From contig USMH01000069.1 of assembly GCA_900555745.1 (NCBI GenBank), positions 1 through 5,781 of the forward strand: a DNA stretch of 5,781 nt. Direction: 5' to 3'. Source of the DNA: an uncultured Collinsella sp. GTDB lineage: Bacteria; Actinomycetota; Coriobacteriia; Coriobacteriales; Coriobacteriaceae. Below, in pieces: positions 5,478 through 5,781 of the stretch. The translations under genes were made by a program, and so were the position numbers. Every line of letters starts with the position of its first letter. Within the stretch, counting starts at the first letter, position 1. The notes beneath the pieces are model-generated. The model ran no database searches, was not told the DNA's origin, and worked only from the letters and a program-made list of their open reading frames with translations.

Positions 5478-5781
5478 CTAGTCCAGACGACGGGTCTGCG
5501 CCACGTGCTTATACCAGTATGCGCTCGCCTTGGGCGTGCGCTTCTGGGTTTCAAAGTCGACGTAGAAGAAGCCGTAACGCTTGTTGTAGCCATTGGTCCA
5601 GGAGAACTGATCCTGCAGGCTCCACAGGAAGTAGCCGCCCACGTTGACGCCCACCTCCATGGCTTTGAGCAACCAGCGCAGGTGCTGCTCGATGTAGTCG
5701 ATGCGCGGCTGGTCGTCCACAAAACCGTCCTTGTAGGGGTCCTTGTAGCCCATGCCGTTTTCGGTGATGAAGATCTGCTTG
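5478..5781 (-). CDS. GH1 6-phospho-beta-glycosidase, C-terminal fragment (5' end outside window)
   Basis: The frame is open from the window edge to a TAG at 5478-5480, giving the last 100 residues of a GH1 enzyme that splits 6-phosphorylated disaccharides in the cytoplasm. It starts at [11 protein letters not shown], containing the nucleophile Glu (visible residue 7), and carries [15 protein letters not shown] (59-73). That segment has the Ser, Lys and Tyr phosphate ligands and the Trp seen in LacG-type enzymes. The end closely resembles the complete enzyme at 2380-3828 in protein and DNA, so it is a paralog. An ATG at 5753 is internal. It is convergent with the LacI gene and separated from it by two hairpin repeats and its own terminator. 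Whether it prefers galactosides or glucosides cannot be told from this part. Confidence 0.93.
   Translation of the reverse strand, partial: KQIFITENGMGYKDPYKDGFVDDQPRIDYIEQHLRWLLKAMEVGVNVGGYFLWSLQDQFSWTNGYNKRYGFFYVDFETQKRTPKASAYWYKHVAQTRRLD

Overview
The window looks like part of a sugar-use gene cluster from a high-GC, gut-type actinobacterium of the Coriobacteriia. Collinsella is my best guess, from codon bias, the protein style and the lactose-family PTS plus 6-phospho-glycosidase repertoire. This is inference, since no marker gene is present.

Layout: (a) 1-269, + strand: the C-terminal end of a LacI-family regulator. (b) 270-442: a long structured hairpin repeat, then a strong rho-independent terminator shared by convergent genes. 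(c) 443-2203, - strand: a complete lactose/cellobiose-family PTS permease (EIIC joined to a C-terminal EIIB by an acidic, Ala-rich linker), closest in style to LacE. (d) 2204-2379: an intercistronic gap with a perfect 14-bp stem. (e) 2380-3828, - strand: a complete GH1 phospho-glycosidase with LacG-type active-site motifs. (f) 3829-4163: a divergent control region with two 16-bp palindromic operator-like sites 22 bp apart, a third partial copy just after a good + strand promoter, and that promoter itself. (g) 4164-5201, + strand: a complete LacI-family repressor. (h) 5202-5477: two more copies of the hairpin repeat and a terminator for the gene that follows. (i) 5478-5781, - strand: the C-terminal 100 residues of a second GH1 enzyme.

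How it works together (inference from family knowledge): the permease imports and phosphorylates a beta-galactoside or beta-glucoside, most likely lactose or a similar disaccharide. The GH1 enzyme splits the 6-phosphorylated product in the cytoplasm, and the divergent LacI protein represses the operon and probably itself. The EIIA subunit the permease needs is not in the window.

The region reads as one complete regulator/enzyme/permease module flanked by the ends of neighbouring paralogous modules. The most unusual feature is the three-copy hairpin family at the module borders: every copy has a 15-nt apical loop, a single purine-purine mismatch at the same position and a covarying 4-bp apical stem. 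I see no clearly new enzymatic or defence system.
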